DNA from: Deroplatys truncata
Taxonomy: Eukaryota; Arthropoda; Insecta; Mantodea; Mantidae
NCBI GenBank assembly: GCA_030765065.1
Contig: CM060990.1
Span: forward strand, 675,613,618 to 675,677,617
Length of the DNA stretch: 64,000 bases
Direction: 5' to 3'
The notes below the pieces were generated by a model. That model was given only the letters and a program-made list of their open reading frames with translations, searched no databases and was not told the DNA's origin. Below are positions 44,835 through 56,121 of the stretch, piece after piece (within the stretch, counting starts at the first letter, position 1; every line of letters starts with the position of its first letter). Made by a program: the position numbers and the translations under genes.

Positions 44835-45205
44835 TTGATATAATAAGGTATTAACATTTCTTCAAGGAAATGTACGCCTCTTTACCTTGATAACGCTTTA
44901 GAAGGTCGATTATTTTCTGAGAGAACAGCGATGTTAACACCTCAGAGATGATTGACAGAATGAAGTTCAATGCTAGAGATCGCTCTATTTATAGAGGAAG
45001 CACCAACCTTTTTGAATCAATTATATAACGTATTAACTCTTCTTCAAGGAAGTGTTTGCCTTTTCACCTTGATAACACTTTAGAAAGCCGATTATTCTCT
45101 GAGAGAACTACGTTGTTGTCACCTTAGAGTTATTTAGCAGAATGAAGTTCAATGCTCGAGATCACACTATTTGTATAGGAGGCACGAACCTTTTTAGATC
45201 AATTA
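44835..45205 (-). repeat. Tandemly duplicated polymerase leader (2 x ~185 bp)
   Basis: Two copies, 44835-45018 and 45019-45205, share TTCTTCAAGGAAATG, CACCTTGATAACGC, CTGAGAGAAC, GAATGAAGTTCAATGCT and CACCAACCTTTTT. Each contains the same promoter-like core. The duplication could be local or the remains of an element end. Confidence 0.85.
44957..44995 (-). promoter_or_regulatory. TATA box and initiator for the DNA polymerase gene
   Basis: On the minus strand TATAAATA (44993-44986) is followed about 30 bp downstream by TTCATTCTG, which fits an arthropod initiator (44965-44957). The predicted start is about 135 bp before the polymerase ATG. In the upstream duplicate the initiator is intact but the TATA is altered to TATACAAATA (about 45175), so only the gene-proximal copy looks canonical. 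Confidence 0.55.
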
Positions 45206-45429
45206 CATCCTGAATATTAATACTAAAAACGGTGATGAAGCATGTAAGCTCTTATATTTCAATTCGTGTTACACTGATGTTCGAGCGTCTCCATACAGGT
45301 TCGAGTGCTTAGAGAAAGTGTAATGTATTGCGAGGATGATGTATTGTTCGGCTATAATCGTACAGATTCGGGTGCTTGACTCGTGAAGGTGATGAACGAT
45401 CCGTTGACCGAGCAAGAGGCAAGCCTTTC

Positions 45430-46605
45430 CCCAACGCAACAAAACCTAGAAGCACAAAAATGCGAATGAAAGGAAATCGTGATAGCATACACCCCTCCGG
45501 CATTCGCCTGCAGACCAAAGAAAACCATGAAAAATCCCAGGCTAGAGGAACGTCGAATGGGACTCGAACCAGGGACTCTATAAGCATACGTGAAAGATAT
45601 AAATGAAAAAGATTTAAAGGGAAAGGAAAACGGAATCAACGAGAAACCACCCAGGCATTCGCCTGCAGACCAAAACAAGCCATAAAAAATATGATGTAGG
45701 AGTGAGCAACCAATGGGTATCGAACTCCTGAACCCTAAAAGCACACATAAAAGATGAAAATTATATAGAATGAAAGGAAATCGTGATAGGTGATAAACCA
45801 CCCCGACATTCGCCTACAGACCAGGCAAAATCACGAAAAATATGATGTCAGAGTGAACAACTAACGGCAATCGAATGAGGGAAACCTTCAGATTGTACAC
45901 GTGAAAGATGTAAATCAAATAGTATGAAATAAAATCGTGATAGATGGGATACCACTCAGGCATTCGCCTGCAGACCAGGGAAAGCCATGAAAAATCCCAG
46001 GATAGAGTGAGCGACCGACGGGAACCCAAACAAAGGCGCCTAGAAGCACACGTGAAAGATGTAAATCAAATAAAATGAAAGAAAATCGTGATAGATGAGA
46101 AACCACCCAGACATTCGCCTACAGACCGGGGAAAAGCATGAAAAATATTATGTCAGAGTGAACAACCAACGACAATCGAACAAGGGAAACCTTCAGATTG
46201 TACACGTGAAAGATGTAAATCAAATAAAATGAAAGAAAATCGTGATGGGAAAACCACTCAGGCATTCGCCTGCAGACCAGGGAAAAAGATGAAAAATCCC
46301 AGAATAGAGTGAGCGACCGACAGGGAAATCAAACAAAGGACTAGAAGCACACGCGAAAGATGTAAATCAAATAAAACGAAAGAAAATAGAAATCGATGAG
46401 AAACCACTCAGGCATTCGCCCGAAGACCAGGGAAACCCACGAAAAATCTGAGGTCGGAGTGAACAGCTGATGGTAATCGAACCAGGAAGAACCTTGGATT
46501 ATACACGTGAAAGATGTAAATGAAAGGGAAAGTAAATCGTGATAGATGAGAAACCGCCCAGGCATTCGCAGGCAGACCAGCGAAAACTGCGAGAAACCTA
46601 AGGTC
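45430..46605 (-). repeat. Eight-unit ~151-bp tandem SINE body array
   Basis: The marker GGCATTCGCCTGCAGACC (or variants) occurs near 45497, 45652, 45806, 45958, 46110, 46259, 46410 and 46559, a period of about 151 bp. On the minus strand each unit carries a B-box-like GGTTCGATT, often degraded, so the unit includes part of a tRNA-like head. Central units alternate between a CATGAAAAATCCCAG type and a GAAAAATATGATGTC type, giving a ~303-bp dimer. Minus-strand frames of 60-150 codons here arise from the repeat. Confidence 0.88.
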
Positions 46606-46700
46606 AGAGTGACCGTCCCTACGGAAATCGAACCCACGACCTTGAATGCAAGTCACAGACGTTATCGTCTGAACCAGACCGTAAAAACAGGTTTATACCA
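46606..46700 (-). repeat. tRNA-derived SINE head (promoter end of the array)
   Basis: Minus-strand sequence GGTCTGGTTCAGACGATAAC (A-box region) and GTGGGTTCGATTTCC (B box) with tRNA-like spacing. It lies at the 5' end of the tandem body array in the orientation expected for one SINE whose body has been amplified. It has no proper acceptor stem and is not a tRNA gene. From 46701 to 47315 I see no gene or repeat. Confidence 0.7.
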
Positions 46701-47315
46701 TACAACTCATAACAATAGGATACCATGCCAGATGACTTCATACCTGTAGACAGACTGTCGGGGTCAGTCGACAGTTTGAAACGCGCTTGATCGTTCAGAC
46801 AGATGTTTACATTCAATGCCTACCATACCAACACCTCAATCCATTTCACAGCAAAGTTAAAATATTTTTATTATAATACTTTCTCACCTTATTTAATTAA
46901 ATTCATGTATATACCCTATTATTTCATGTTTTCAGTACTTTCTTTCCCTCGTTCCTCTCAGTCACCCTAAAGAATCAGTACACAATGACATTTTTATACG
47001 CTTAATGTCCATTTATCACAGAAAACCATGCTTAATTCGCAGTTATCGCAGAAAACCGCTCACGAGCAAAGTAATTTTTTTCCAGAGTTACAGGGATTTT
47101 AAAATCGTAGGATCGTATTAGAAAATTTATTGTATTTTACCAGTTCAAAGTGGGTAAACATTTTTAAAGTCATGGATTCCAGCTATTTACATTTAGCGTA
47201 AAGATTATCATATTTCATTTTTAAAGCCATCTTGTAAAGTATAATGTCTCGTAATCCATTTTTAAAATCAAATCATCCATACGTTTAATGCATATAATGG
47301 ATGTCTTCATATACC

Positions 47316-47420
47316 CAATATGGCTGCCATGTGCATTAAACCATTCAATATGGCTGCTTCCTCACAGTTACTCATGGTGACTGGGGCAGTGTACTTTCGA
47401 CTCTCGATGCTAGATGGCGT
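47316..47420 (+). promoter_or_regulatory. Cluster of YY1/Pho-like sites, putative promoter
   Basis: CAATATGGCTGCC at 47316-47328, CAATATGGCTGC at 47346-47356 and AGATGGCG at 47412-47419 resemble the YY1/Pleiohomeotic site (AANATGGCNGC). They sit at the left edge of the GC-richer block 47360-47630 and upstream of the RCC1 exon, typical of TATA-less housekeeping promoters. That this is the start of the RCC1 gene is inference. Confidence 0.4.
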
Positions 47421-47743
47421 GCGTGATGCAGGTTACGAGCCGCACCTTGAAGGTAGGGAGAAGAGGCTGTCGGTCCTAGTGAGAGTAGGGCGGGAATAAC
47501 CAGGTCTAATTAGGGATGCAGTATAGAGGGCACTTCAGTGTGCCCGAGAGGCTCGTCCAGGGAGGAAGTATAGCTCTCGCATTCATTTTAAGACGCGTCG
47601 ACGTATCGCGTGTTCGTTACATTATTTTTACCTTTCTTAGTCATGCATTCATCCAAGAGATGTAATTTCGTCAGGACGACAGTAGGCAAATATGCATTAC
47701 AATATAAACCTTTATTCGACGCCTTTATCTTAATTATGTTTTG

Positions 47744-47824
47744 ATGTTATTCGAAGATGAATTTATATTCATGTCACGCGATTCAGCCCAAGACCACGAT
47801 CAACTTGGAACAGCAGACAACGAG
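47744..47824 (+). CDS. Possible first coding exon of the RCC1-repeat gene
   Basis: ATG 47744 opens 27 codons (MLFEDEFIFMSRDSAQDHDQ...) ending at CGAG before GTAATT, a usable splice donor. The exon ends in phase 0, and the RCC1 exon at 48350 begins in phase 0 after a good acceptor, giving a 525-bp intron. The peptide is not recognised by itself; DQLGTADNE before DGGVFSCG would be compatible with RCC1-type sequence. Transcript evidence is lacking, and it could be a chance frame. Confidence 0.35.
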
Positions 47825-48349
47825 GTAATTAATTCGATTACAGACCACTTTAATTGGCGGTGCATCACAAAAAATTATTGTTACCATTAAATGCTTATAT
47901 CTCCTGAATGGAAAGAGATAGCGATATGCAGTAAAGGGTGATTATATCCTTGGAACGTGATGCGTCGTTCAGGATGTTTGCGGACTGCACAACAATTGAA
48001 TAGCACGGTTTGTCGCTTGATGAGCCAACCGCTCATAGCTGTGCCGCAACTGAACAAAGATTGCATAAACCATTGTCAATGTGATTGTTGTTAAATCTAA
48101 CTTAAACAACTGCTTTAGGAAAGTTTAAAAGTCAGCTGGATTGAGCAAGAAAATTTTATCAGCAATGATTACCGTAAAAAAAAAGTCAAAATCAAAAGTG
48201 TGAGCAAAATGCTCATTTAGCGACAAATGACGGGTTAAGGAAGTGGAGCAATAAGTTTGTGAATGTCAGCCAATGTGAAGGTGTACATTAAGATAACATG
48301 ACGTGAATAAATTTGTGACCTATTAGAGGTGTTGTTTTTCTCTGTATAG

Positions 48350-48480
48350 GATGGAGGAGTGTTCAGCTGTGGAGCAGGCATGAATGGCCAGTTAGGACAT
48401 GGTTCATTATCAAATGAGTTCTTGCCTAGGAAAATTATAGAGCTAATGGGCAGCACTGTTACACAGGTATCTTGTGGCAG
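48350..48480 (+). CDS. Internal exon encoding an RCC1 repeat
   Basis: A 131-bp exon flanked by acceptor TTTTTCTCTGTATAG and donor CAG/GTTAGT. It translates without stop as DGGVFSCGAGMNGQLGHG, then SLSNEFLPRKIIELMG and TVTQVSCGR, one blade of an RCC1 seven-bladed propeller (GxxGQLGHG followed by PxxI and VxCG). The exon ends in phase 2, so the next exon would complete the usual CGxxHT. The GQLGHG...EFLPRKIIEL pattern recalls RCCD1 more than RCC1 itself, but HERC or RCBTB proteins are not excluded. It is the only well supported host coding segment. No further exon is visible to the right, so the next intron is at least 15.5 kb or the exons lie inside unrecognised sequence. Confidence 0.72.
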
Positions 48481-48935
48481 GTTAGTGACACATTTGCTAA
48501 TTCATAGTTTAGAAATACATGCTGACAGTGTTAGCAATTGGGAACTGCAGAAATGATAAACACATTTGTAATGAAAAGTTCATCCTCAAATTAACAAGGA
48601 ATCATATTGCATTGAGAAGTCATGTTCTTTTGAAAGCAAGAAAAAAATGTTTTAGAGTCCCTTTTCTCAAGGACCTTGGAAACAGTGCCGTGACATCACC
48701 ATCTAGTACCATGTGAAGGCTTTTTCTTTTTAATAGTGGTTAATTGCAGCTGTCAGTGCATAGCCACCACAACCAGTGACACTGGTGATACATGAAATGA
48801 TAATTCACAAAAGAAACGTTCCAGGCCTAAGTTTAAGGTATCTCCCTGGTGTTTGCCAGTTGTAAGGTCTGAGGAAAACCTGAAAAAAACACCTTAGTCA
48901 GGGAGGATAGGATGCTTGCATTGATGGATGTATAT

Positions 48936-49393
48936 TGTGACATAATGGCTATGGCCCAAGGTTGTTGACATCAGGCAGTCAGAATAAACAACAATAACTA
49001 CCACTTGCCAGCGTAAACACCAGGTGCGCTATTGGCAGATAACCAGAGCTTTCTGGAAGTTCCCTCCCTCCTCCTCCAGAATGTGTGTTAAAATAGTTCT
49101 CAAATGTTGTGTGGAAGATTCCACTGGCCTATATAAGTGAGTGTTGTCGTGAGAGTTAAGTCTGTCAGTAGAATGAGTCAGTGCATGAGTGAGTTAGTGA
49201 GAGTGTTTCTGGTATGAAAAAAATGCCATTCTCCAAGCAAGTTTGTGGCACGCAGCAGAGCAACAGATTGTGGAGGTCTTGTGTTCCACACCCCAGTAAG
49301 TGAACTGTCCTGAAGAAGAGGCTACGTCAAGAATGAAAGTGAATTGACGGAGAATACATTAGTGTCAGTAAAGTGACAGGTGAACAATGAGTC
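48936..49393 (+). repeat. Solo LTR related to the Gypsy remnant at 55218
   Basis: It begins TGTGACATAATGGCTATGGC and shares, in order, CAGATAACCAGA, TTTCTGGAAGTTCCCTCC, TGTGGAAGATT, ACTGGCCTATATAAG, and a run of AAGTGACAG-type words with the LTRs at 55218 and 56966. It has no internal region on either side, consistent with LTR-LTR recombination. The segment 48481-48935 before it shows nothing recognisable. Confidence 0.72.
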
Positions 49394-49640
49394 GTCCTTC
49401 ATGATCTAGGGGTACTGTGCTTGCCTGTAATTCCCGAGTCACAGGTTCAAATCTGGTGGAGGGCTATGGAGTTTTTTGGGTGTAAAACACTTAGCATGGC
49501 TTCCTTCAGAAGGGAAGTAAAAGCTGATGGTCCCATGTCATAGATTTACAGCACATAAAAGAACCTTAAGCCTAATAAAAAGGCCTGTGAGCAAAATTTC
49601 CGGTCTTTCATGCCAGATATAGAACAGGATGTTAAGAACC
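49394..49640 (+). mobile_element. tRNA-derived SINE
   Basis: It has ATGATCTAGGGGTACTGTGC (A-box region) and CACAGGTTCAAATCTGG (B box), followed by a body with GAAGTAAAAGCTGATGGTCC and GATTTACAGCACATAAAAG, typical of arthropod SINEs. Ends are not sharp. Sequence from 49641 to 50027 shows no gene. Confidence 0.65.
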
Positions 49641-50027
49641 ATAGTAGTAGCATCCATAATTTTATTATAGTGTGAACCAAGTGAAGCTAAACTAGATAAA
49701 ACAGTGAACTGACATTGAGAACTTGAAGTAAATTGTCAATTGAAAAATTTGGATAAGTCGCATAACCAAGTATTGTTGGTTATACCTTTATTGTTTTTCT
49801 TTCTTCTTTATCTCAAAATGATTGAAAGTTTTTAAAAAAACATGATCAGATAATCTGCCATGTGCATTAATGGTAGCATAATTTTTCAGAAATAATGAGT
49901 GCCGAAATTCGTGAATCAGAAACATATTATTAAGTAGCATGCTCATGTTTTATACACCTGATTATGCAGTTTTCTAAGTTTCAGCAAATCTAATGCTTCT
50001 GTTGAAAACCTAAATGTATTATTTATT

Positions 50028-50679
50028 AGTTTTTAGAAGCTAATAGTGAAACATTTTCAACAAAATTTTCAGATCCAGCTAAGCTGACAAGAGGTGTGTC
50101 ACAGGGATCTACCCTGTTTCCACTGTTATTTACTGCAGTAATGAATGATTTTCCTTGCAATATTGCCACTAAGGTACTGCAGTTTGCTGATGATACCACA
50201 TTATATGAAACCAGGAAAAATATGCAGTATCTAAACATGACAATGGCTCTGGCATTTGAGTCGCCTGCCAATTGCCTCCAAGTAAATGGTTTCAGAATGA
50301 AAATGTTGAAAACCCAGCACATCCTGTTTTCTTTAGAAAACAAACAATGTACATAATGTTAAGCTATTGGGTATCACCGCAGACTCCAAATTGACATGGG
50401 AACACCATATTTCAACAGTCTGTATCAGATTGTCTAGAGTAATCTTTTTATTAAGATGGTTAAAAGGTTTGATTCCTAAGAAAATTTTAAAAAAATGCTT
50501 ATTAGCGTCTTTTTATAGCATTGTGTCTTATGGCATTCTCATCCGGGAGAAAAGCTCAGGTACTTCCAAAGTTTTAGTAATGCAAAAGAAACAGTCCATA
50601 CTTACCAGGTACTGCATATGATGCACCTTGTAAACCACTGTTCACCGACAAAAGGGTATTAACAGTTAAAAATTTATAT
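50028..50679 (+). pseudogene. LINE reverse transcriptase fragment (left half)
   Basis: 5'-truncated RT with TRGVSQGSTLFPLLF, LQFADDTTLYE, KLLGIT-like and TWEHHISTV, LKGLIPKKILKKC and YGILI. There is a stop and frame change around 50355 and another near 50620. It ends at TTAAAAATTTATAT, where another LINE is inserted. The continuation is at 53937. Confidence 0.8.
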
Positions 50680-53600
50680 GGTAGAGACGGTCTTCATTTA
50701 AACAGAATAGGTGCTTTTAAATTAGGACGAATAATGAAGAATGTAGTTAAGTTGTGTACAGCACAGGGAAACTAAAAATGAGAGGTGCAAAAAAGATGTC
50801 CAATACAAAGGAAGCAGGAGAAAAAATACTTGTGACTCAAAAAAGGGAAGGTAAGGTAAATGATTGTACTAACACAAACATAAGTACACACAACAATGTT
50901 TTTAATCACAATAGCAACTTGGTATCAGAAAATAAGTGTAAACATAAGGATTTGAAGATCTTACATCAAAACATTCAAAGCATTGCAAACAAAAGGGCAC
51001 TGATTGAGCAAAACATCCTAACTATGCAGCCAGATGTTATAATATTCTCTGAACATGGACTCAAGGCAGATGAATTAAAAGTAAATTGTTATGAAAACTA
51101 CACCTTAGGATCCAGCTATTGCAGGAAAAAACACAAAAGTGGGGGGGGGGTAGTAATCTATGTTCGAAATGGGATAAAATATGAAGAAATAGAATGTAAC
51201 AAATACTGTGAAGAAATGTATGATGAATTATCCACAATTGAAGTCACCTTAGAAAAGAAAAAGCTTATAATATTGGGAGTGTATAGTCTGCCAAAGGTGA
51301 ACAAAAAAGTTTTCTTAAAATTACTAGAAGGGTGTATAAATAACATAACTAAAAACAAACATATTACTGTAATAGGGGACTTTAACATAGATGTACTTGT
51401 GGAGAGTAAAAAGAAAAGTGTGCTACTAGAATTATTAGAAAGAAATAACCTAACTCTGACAAAACCAGAACCAACAAGGGTAACCAAACATTCATCGACC
51501 TGTGTTGATCACATGTACACTAACTTAAATAGGGATGATTTTAGTAGTACAATCATCAAAATGGGAATAAGTGACCATTATGGTCAATTAATCGAAGCTA
51601 AAACCTTAGGTAAACTTAAGTATAAAACCAATAAACTGATAGATATTAAAAGAATAGTAAATGAAAATACACTAGAGGCACTGAGAAATAATCTCAAAGC
51701 AACACAATGGGTTGGGATATACAAAAACAGAAACAAATGATAAATTTAATTACTTTTGTAATATTGCAAAAAAGTGTCTGAATGCAACTTTCCCATTACT
51801 TAAAGTTAATTGTAATAAACAAAAATTTGATACATGGTGCTCCAAAGGTATTGATATATCCAAAAAGTGCATGCAATTCCTTAACAGTCTGAAACACCCT
51901 AAACTGGATGAAAAATCATAAACCTACATAGAAAAATATAAGCAAATTTTAAATGATGTAATAAAAGAAGCAAAAAAGTTACATAATAAAAGTTTAATAA
52001 AAAATGCAGAAAATAAAATAAAAGTAATATGGAAGATTGTAAAAGCAACACACAAAGAAAATGAGCCAAAATGGATGGAAAACATGATCATTGAAAACAA
52101 CAAAGTGTTAATACAAGATCCAATAAACATAGCTGACTGCTTTAACGAATACTATATAAACATTGTAAAAATTCTAGGAATTAAACAAACTCATAATGAT
52201 CGAATAAATGAAAATAACGTTTGTAACTCTATGATGCTACGAGAAATTACAGAAGAGGAAGTTACTAGACAGATAAACTCATTAAAAAGTAAAAGGTCTA
52301 GCGGGCTGGACAAATTCACAAATGAGATGATAAAACACTGTAAATATGAACTTATAGACATACTTACGCACCTTACCAACCATTCTTTTAATTCTGGAAC
52401 ATTTTTTAATAAGTTAAAACAGGTAGTAGTAAGACCAATATACAAGAAGAAGAATTTAAAACTAGCAATGGAAAATTACAGACCTATATCCTTATGCTCG
52501 ACTTTCTCCAAAGTAATAGAGGGACTATTTTTAGAACAGCTACAGAGTTTCTGCAGCAAATTTGAAATCCTCTCAGAATACCAATTTGGGTTCCAAAAAA
52601 AAGTCAACAATACAGGCAATCTGCAAAGGAAATGACATCATTATAAATGCAATAAATAGAAAAGAATATGTAGTAGCAACCTTCCTAGACCTCTCTAAGG
52701 CATTCGATTGTGTAAACATTGAAAAACTACTAGAAAAACTTAAAAATTATGGGATTAGGGGCACTCCACTAAAATGGTTAAGCTCGTGTTTACAAAACAG
52801 AGAACAATGTGTTGAAATTATACACAATACAGGCGAAAATCTAATTAAAATCAGATCAGCTTTTAAAACAATAACACATGGAGTGCCTCAAGGCTCAAAA
52901 TTAGGACCATACTTATTTCTAATATACATTAACAACTTATTTAAACATATAAAAGATGCAGGGGGAATAGCTATTGGTTATGCAGATGACACCACAATTG
53001 TAGTCACGGGGAAAACAGAAATAGAGGTACAAAAAAAAGCAAATGCACTACTAGATATAATTAGCAGACAGCAAACCTAGGGATGGAGTTAAATATAAAC
53101 AAAACAGAGTGGATGCAAATCAGTGTGAGTAATAAAACACAGGCCAACATTAAATTAACAATAGAAAATAAACAAATTCAGCAGGTCACAGAAACAAACT
53201 TTTTGGGGTTAATCAAACATAGTAGTTTGAAATGGAACAGACATGTCGAGAGAGTCATAAAAAAATTAACACGGGATTATATATTTTAAAACAAACAACA
53301 CAAATAATGGATAGAAAAAGTATCATACAAGCATATTATGCCTTCATCCACTCCCACTTAAGTTATTGGGTTGTTCTATGCGATACAGCACAAAAATCCT
53401 CAGTTTTAAAGATATTCAAGTTGCAAAAAACAGCAATACGTATAATGTTAAAAATGAAAAAAACTGATACATGTTGAACTGCATATAAGACACTCAAGAT
53501 TTTAACATTACCTTCACCATATGTATATATACGAATGTATTACATTTGCTGTAAAAAGTTACAATAATCAGAACAAAAATATGAACATTCATAACCATAA

Positions 53601-53936
53601 TACCAGAACAAAAAATAACTATTTCATAAATAGATTATGAGGGACACTAAATCACAAATGCATAGAAAATAACACGAAAGATATGTACAATCATTTACCT
53701 TTACAAATGAAACAGATAACAAATAAAAAGATAAAACTAAAAGCCATCAAATCCTAACTAACAGAAAATGCCTTCTACTCCTTAGAAGAATACAAAAAAC
53801 AAATGTAAATGCACTGTAAAATATGGTATTTTTTCACCTCTCATTTTCTAATATACACTGTTATATTTTTGTATAATTGGATGATCCCTGTAAAATGAAG
53901 TTACATTGGAGAAATAAAATACAATACAATACAATG
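50680..53936 (+). mobile_element. 5'-truncated CR1-like LINE nested in an older LINE
   Basis: It begins inside the last part of ORF1 (GRDGLHLNRIGAFKLGRIM, the esterase C-terminus with an intact Asp-x-x-His), ORF1 stop at 50773-50775. ORF2 starts at ATG 50778, two bases later. The 3' end is AATAAAATACAATACAATAC. It lies between the two halves of an older RT fragment. Confidence 0.82.
50778..53808 (+). pseudogene. LINE ORF2: endonuclease and RT, frameshifted
   Basis: The endonuclease reads ILHQNIQSIANKR, SEHGLK, GDFNIDVL and ISDHYGQ and is intact to about 51700. The frame then changes (51712-51740), and a stop follows at 51919-51921. The RT continues SSGLDKFTNEM, RPIYKKKN, YRPISLCS, a frame change near 52600, FLDLSKAFDCVN, GVPQGSKLGPYLFL and YADDTTIV, then a stop near 53080 and further breaks. 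The C-terminus TENAFYSLEEYKKQM ends at 53808. The motifs place it in the CR1/Jockey superfamily. The close ORF1-stop/ORF2-start spacing is compatible with translation re-initiation. Confidence 0.83.
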
Positions 53937-53990
53937 TATGCCAGTATTTAACTTACGTGAAATGCAATATAAATACAATGTAGTGCATAT
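53937..53990 (+). pseudogene. LINE reverse transcriptase fragment (right half)
   Basis: The frame reads VCQYLTYVKCNINTM and continues the RT C-terminus left at 50679 (LTVKNLY). It identifies the nested insertion. From 53991 to 54250 I see only AT-rich sequence. Confidence 0.5.
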
Positions 53991-54251
53991 CTGAGATTCA
54001 TCATTATCCAACCAAGCATAATTATCAATTTAATGTTTCAAATGTTAGGTTACAAAAAGCAAAAAATGGTTCCATATTGCTGCTTTGAATATGTTCAATT
54101 GTCAGGTTTAATAGATTTGACAACTTTCGTTGACCGACAATCCTGTTTATAAAATTGAGGAATATTTTTCTAAAATCTTATCTGTAAGTTTTTAAACAAT
54201 TTCTGTATACACAAGTTTATCTACTTTTATTTTATTTCGTGTATTTATATG

Positions 54252-54254
54252 TTG

Positions 54255-54348
<94 letters not shown>
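54252..54348. repeat. (ATT)n microsatellite
   Basis: About 32 pure TTA/ATT triplets. From 54349 to 55217 there is AT-rich sequence without a supported gene; the T- and G-runs near 54940-54966 break any frame. Confidence 0.97.
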
Positions 54349-54350
<2 letters not shown>

Positions 54351-55217
54351 CTATCAACTATGTCAATAGCTCATTAATATTCACGACTGCATAAATACAT
54401 TGAAATACATGGCTATCATATTTCTCATTTGCAACAAAGTATTAGGTCAAACATTTTGCTTAAAACTGTTAGATTTGTATACATAAACATAAAATGCCAC
54501 AGAGATAATTAGGGAAAATGAAAATAGCTGCAACTTGTTGAAACTATGAAACATAAATGTAATGCTTAGAAAGCTCCAAGGCTCCGCTAACTATGATGTA
54601 AGGATAACATGAAAAGAGCAAATTAATCAGTAAGGTTTTGTTACATGATGGTGATAGTGGTGATTACAAGAAACATTAATTGCTTAGCCAGAATGATAAA
54701 ATGTTTTGATTTTTGCGTACGGTTTCTTAATTTGCCACGAAGAAAGAGGGTTTATATTTGGGTAATATTGTATTAATTCCTACCTTTAGTAAATATGTCA
54801 TTTGAAGCATTAAATGTACTTCTTAAAGAGGTTAAAAGTGGTAAACATATGGTTTCATTGATTTAACTTTAAGGGAAAATGAAGCCTAAAAACAGAAAAA
54901 AATGTTACAATAAATTTAATTTACATCAAAATGACCCTTTTTTTTCTTCTTTTTTTTGGGGGGGGCACATGAATAAACAATTTGCTGGAGGTGTGCAGTA
55001 TATTGATATACATAGGAGCTATAATCAATTTGTAGCCTTTCTGCTTCAACATCTGGTCAGTATTCATGTTGATCCCAAAACCAAAATATTCTGCTGCATA
55101 TGCTACACAACTGCACTTAACTGCACCATACACTAAAATGAAAGGGAAATAAATACAGTGCATCTCTGTTTCACATAGCACAATATATAATTACTTTTGC
55201 TAGTAGTACCAACATAG

Positions 55218-55740
55218 TGTGACACAGTGGTTATGGCCTAAGCTTATTGGGAGGTCGGCACTGCACAGTTGGAGAGATAAACAGAGATAAGTGGACATGG
55301 CAGCACTCTCACCAGCATAAACAGCAGAAATACTATCGACAGATAACCAGAATCTTCTCGAAGTTTCCCTTCTCCCCACATCTTGAAAGTTCTGGAACTC
55401 TGTTGAAGATTACAGCCACTATATGAGCAAGTATTTTCTTGAGTCTGTCTGTCAATTGGTGAGTGCATTTCTGATATGACATCGAATGTGGTTGTACACA
55501 TGGGTTTGTGGCAACAGATTTGACATACATTGAGTGCTGCTTCTGCAAGAGATTACAGACGTCTGATGTTTGATTCCCCAGTGACTGAAGTGAACCTAAG
55601 AAGATGCTATGTTGTGCATATCTCATATCATAATGTTGCAAAGAAATGAAGTGACAGGAAAAACTGAACTAATTCACATTAGTGAAGTGACGTGTGATCT
55701 AAATGAGGTCACAGTGAAGTGACACTGAAAACTGTAGTTA
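55218..55740 (+). repeat. 5' LTR of Gypsy remnant
   Basis: It starts TGTGACACAGTGGTTATGGC and ends before TTTGGTATCAGG. Shared words with the right LTR include CAGTTGGAGAGATAA, CAGATAACCA or ATAGATAACCA, GTTCTGGAACTCTG and GAAGATTACAG. The end is approximate. Confidence 0.75.
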
Positions 55741-55773
55741 CTTTGGTATCAGGAGTAGGATATAAGAGCTTAG

Positions 55774-56121
55774 ATGGAGGAAATGGTTAAAAAATTATTG
55801 GTCAGAATGGAGAAAATGAAGAGTGTAATTTCCAGAATGAAGAAAATGGAAATGAAAATGAAGTCTGCAACAGAGAAGATGGGAACAGAAATGAACAGTG
55901 TTCAGGAAGAAATAAAGAATGAAATGGAGAAAATGAAATCCAAGCTTGGCCACAAAATTGAGAATGAAATGGAGGAAATTAAATCCGGACTTGGCTTTGA
56001 CATCAACTCTGTAAAATCAGAGATAAACACAGTGGTGAAAGTCATGAAAGATGACATCACAAAAGAAAAGAAACTAAATCTGACATGGAACATAAAATTA
56101 ATGCAGTGGAAGAGCATCTAG
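55774..56121 (+). pseudogene. Gag fragment with coiled coil
   Basis: ATG 55774 opens 115 codons rich in Met, Lys and Glu with repeats such as EMEKMKS and ENEMEEIKSGL, a coiled coil covering almost the full length. Lys/Glu/Met-rich N-terminal gag proteins of this kind are common in arthropod Ty3/Gypsy elements, and the position just after the primer site supports gag. The frame stops at 56119-56121, and related sequence continues in another frame to about 56300. It is not a host tropomyosin-like gene. Confidence 0.65.

Noticed and set aside
45430-46605. CRISPR array
   Set aside because: Repeats are about 151 bp without short unique spacers, and the context is eukaryotic with a SINE head.
45309-46816. 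Minus-strand open frames up to 149 codons as genes
   Set aside because: They coincide with the 151-bp tandem SINE array, and the translations repeat the same peptide words.
48235-48456. 73-codon minus-strand frame over the RCC1 exon
   Set aside because: Shadow of the plus-strand exon, which has splice sites and a recognisable domain.
55774-56121. Host coiled-coil (tropomyosin-like) gene
   Set aside because: It sits directly after an LTR and primer-site region and before integrase remnants, so it is a gag fragment.
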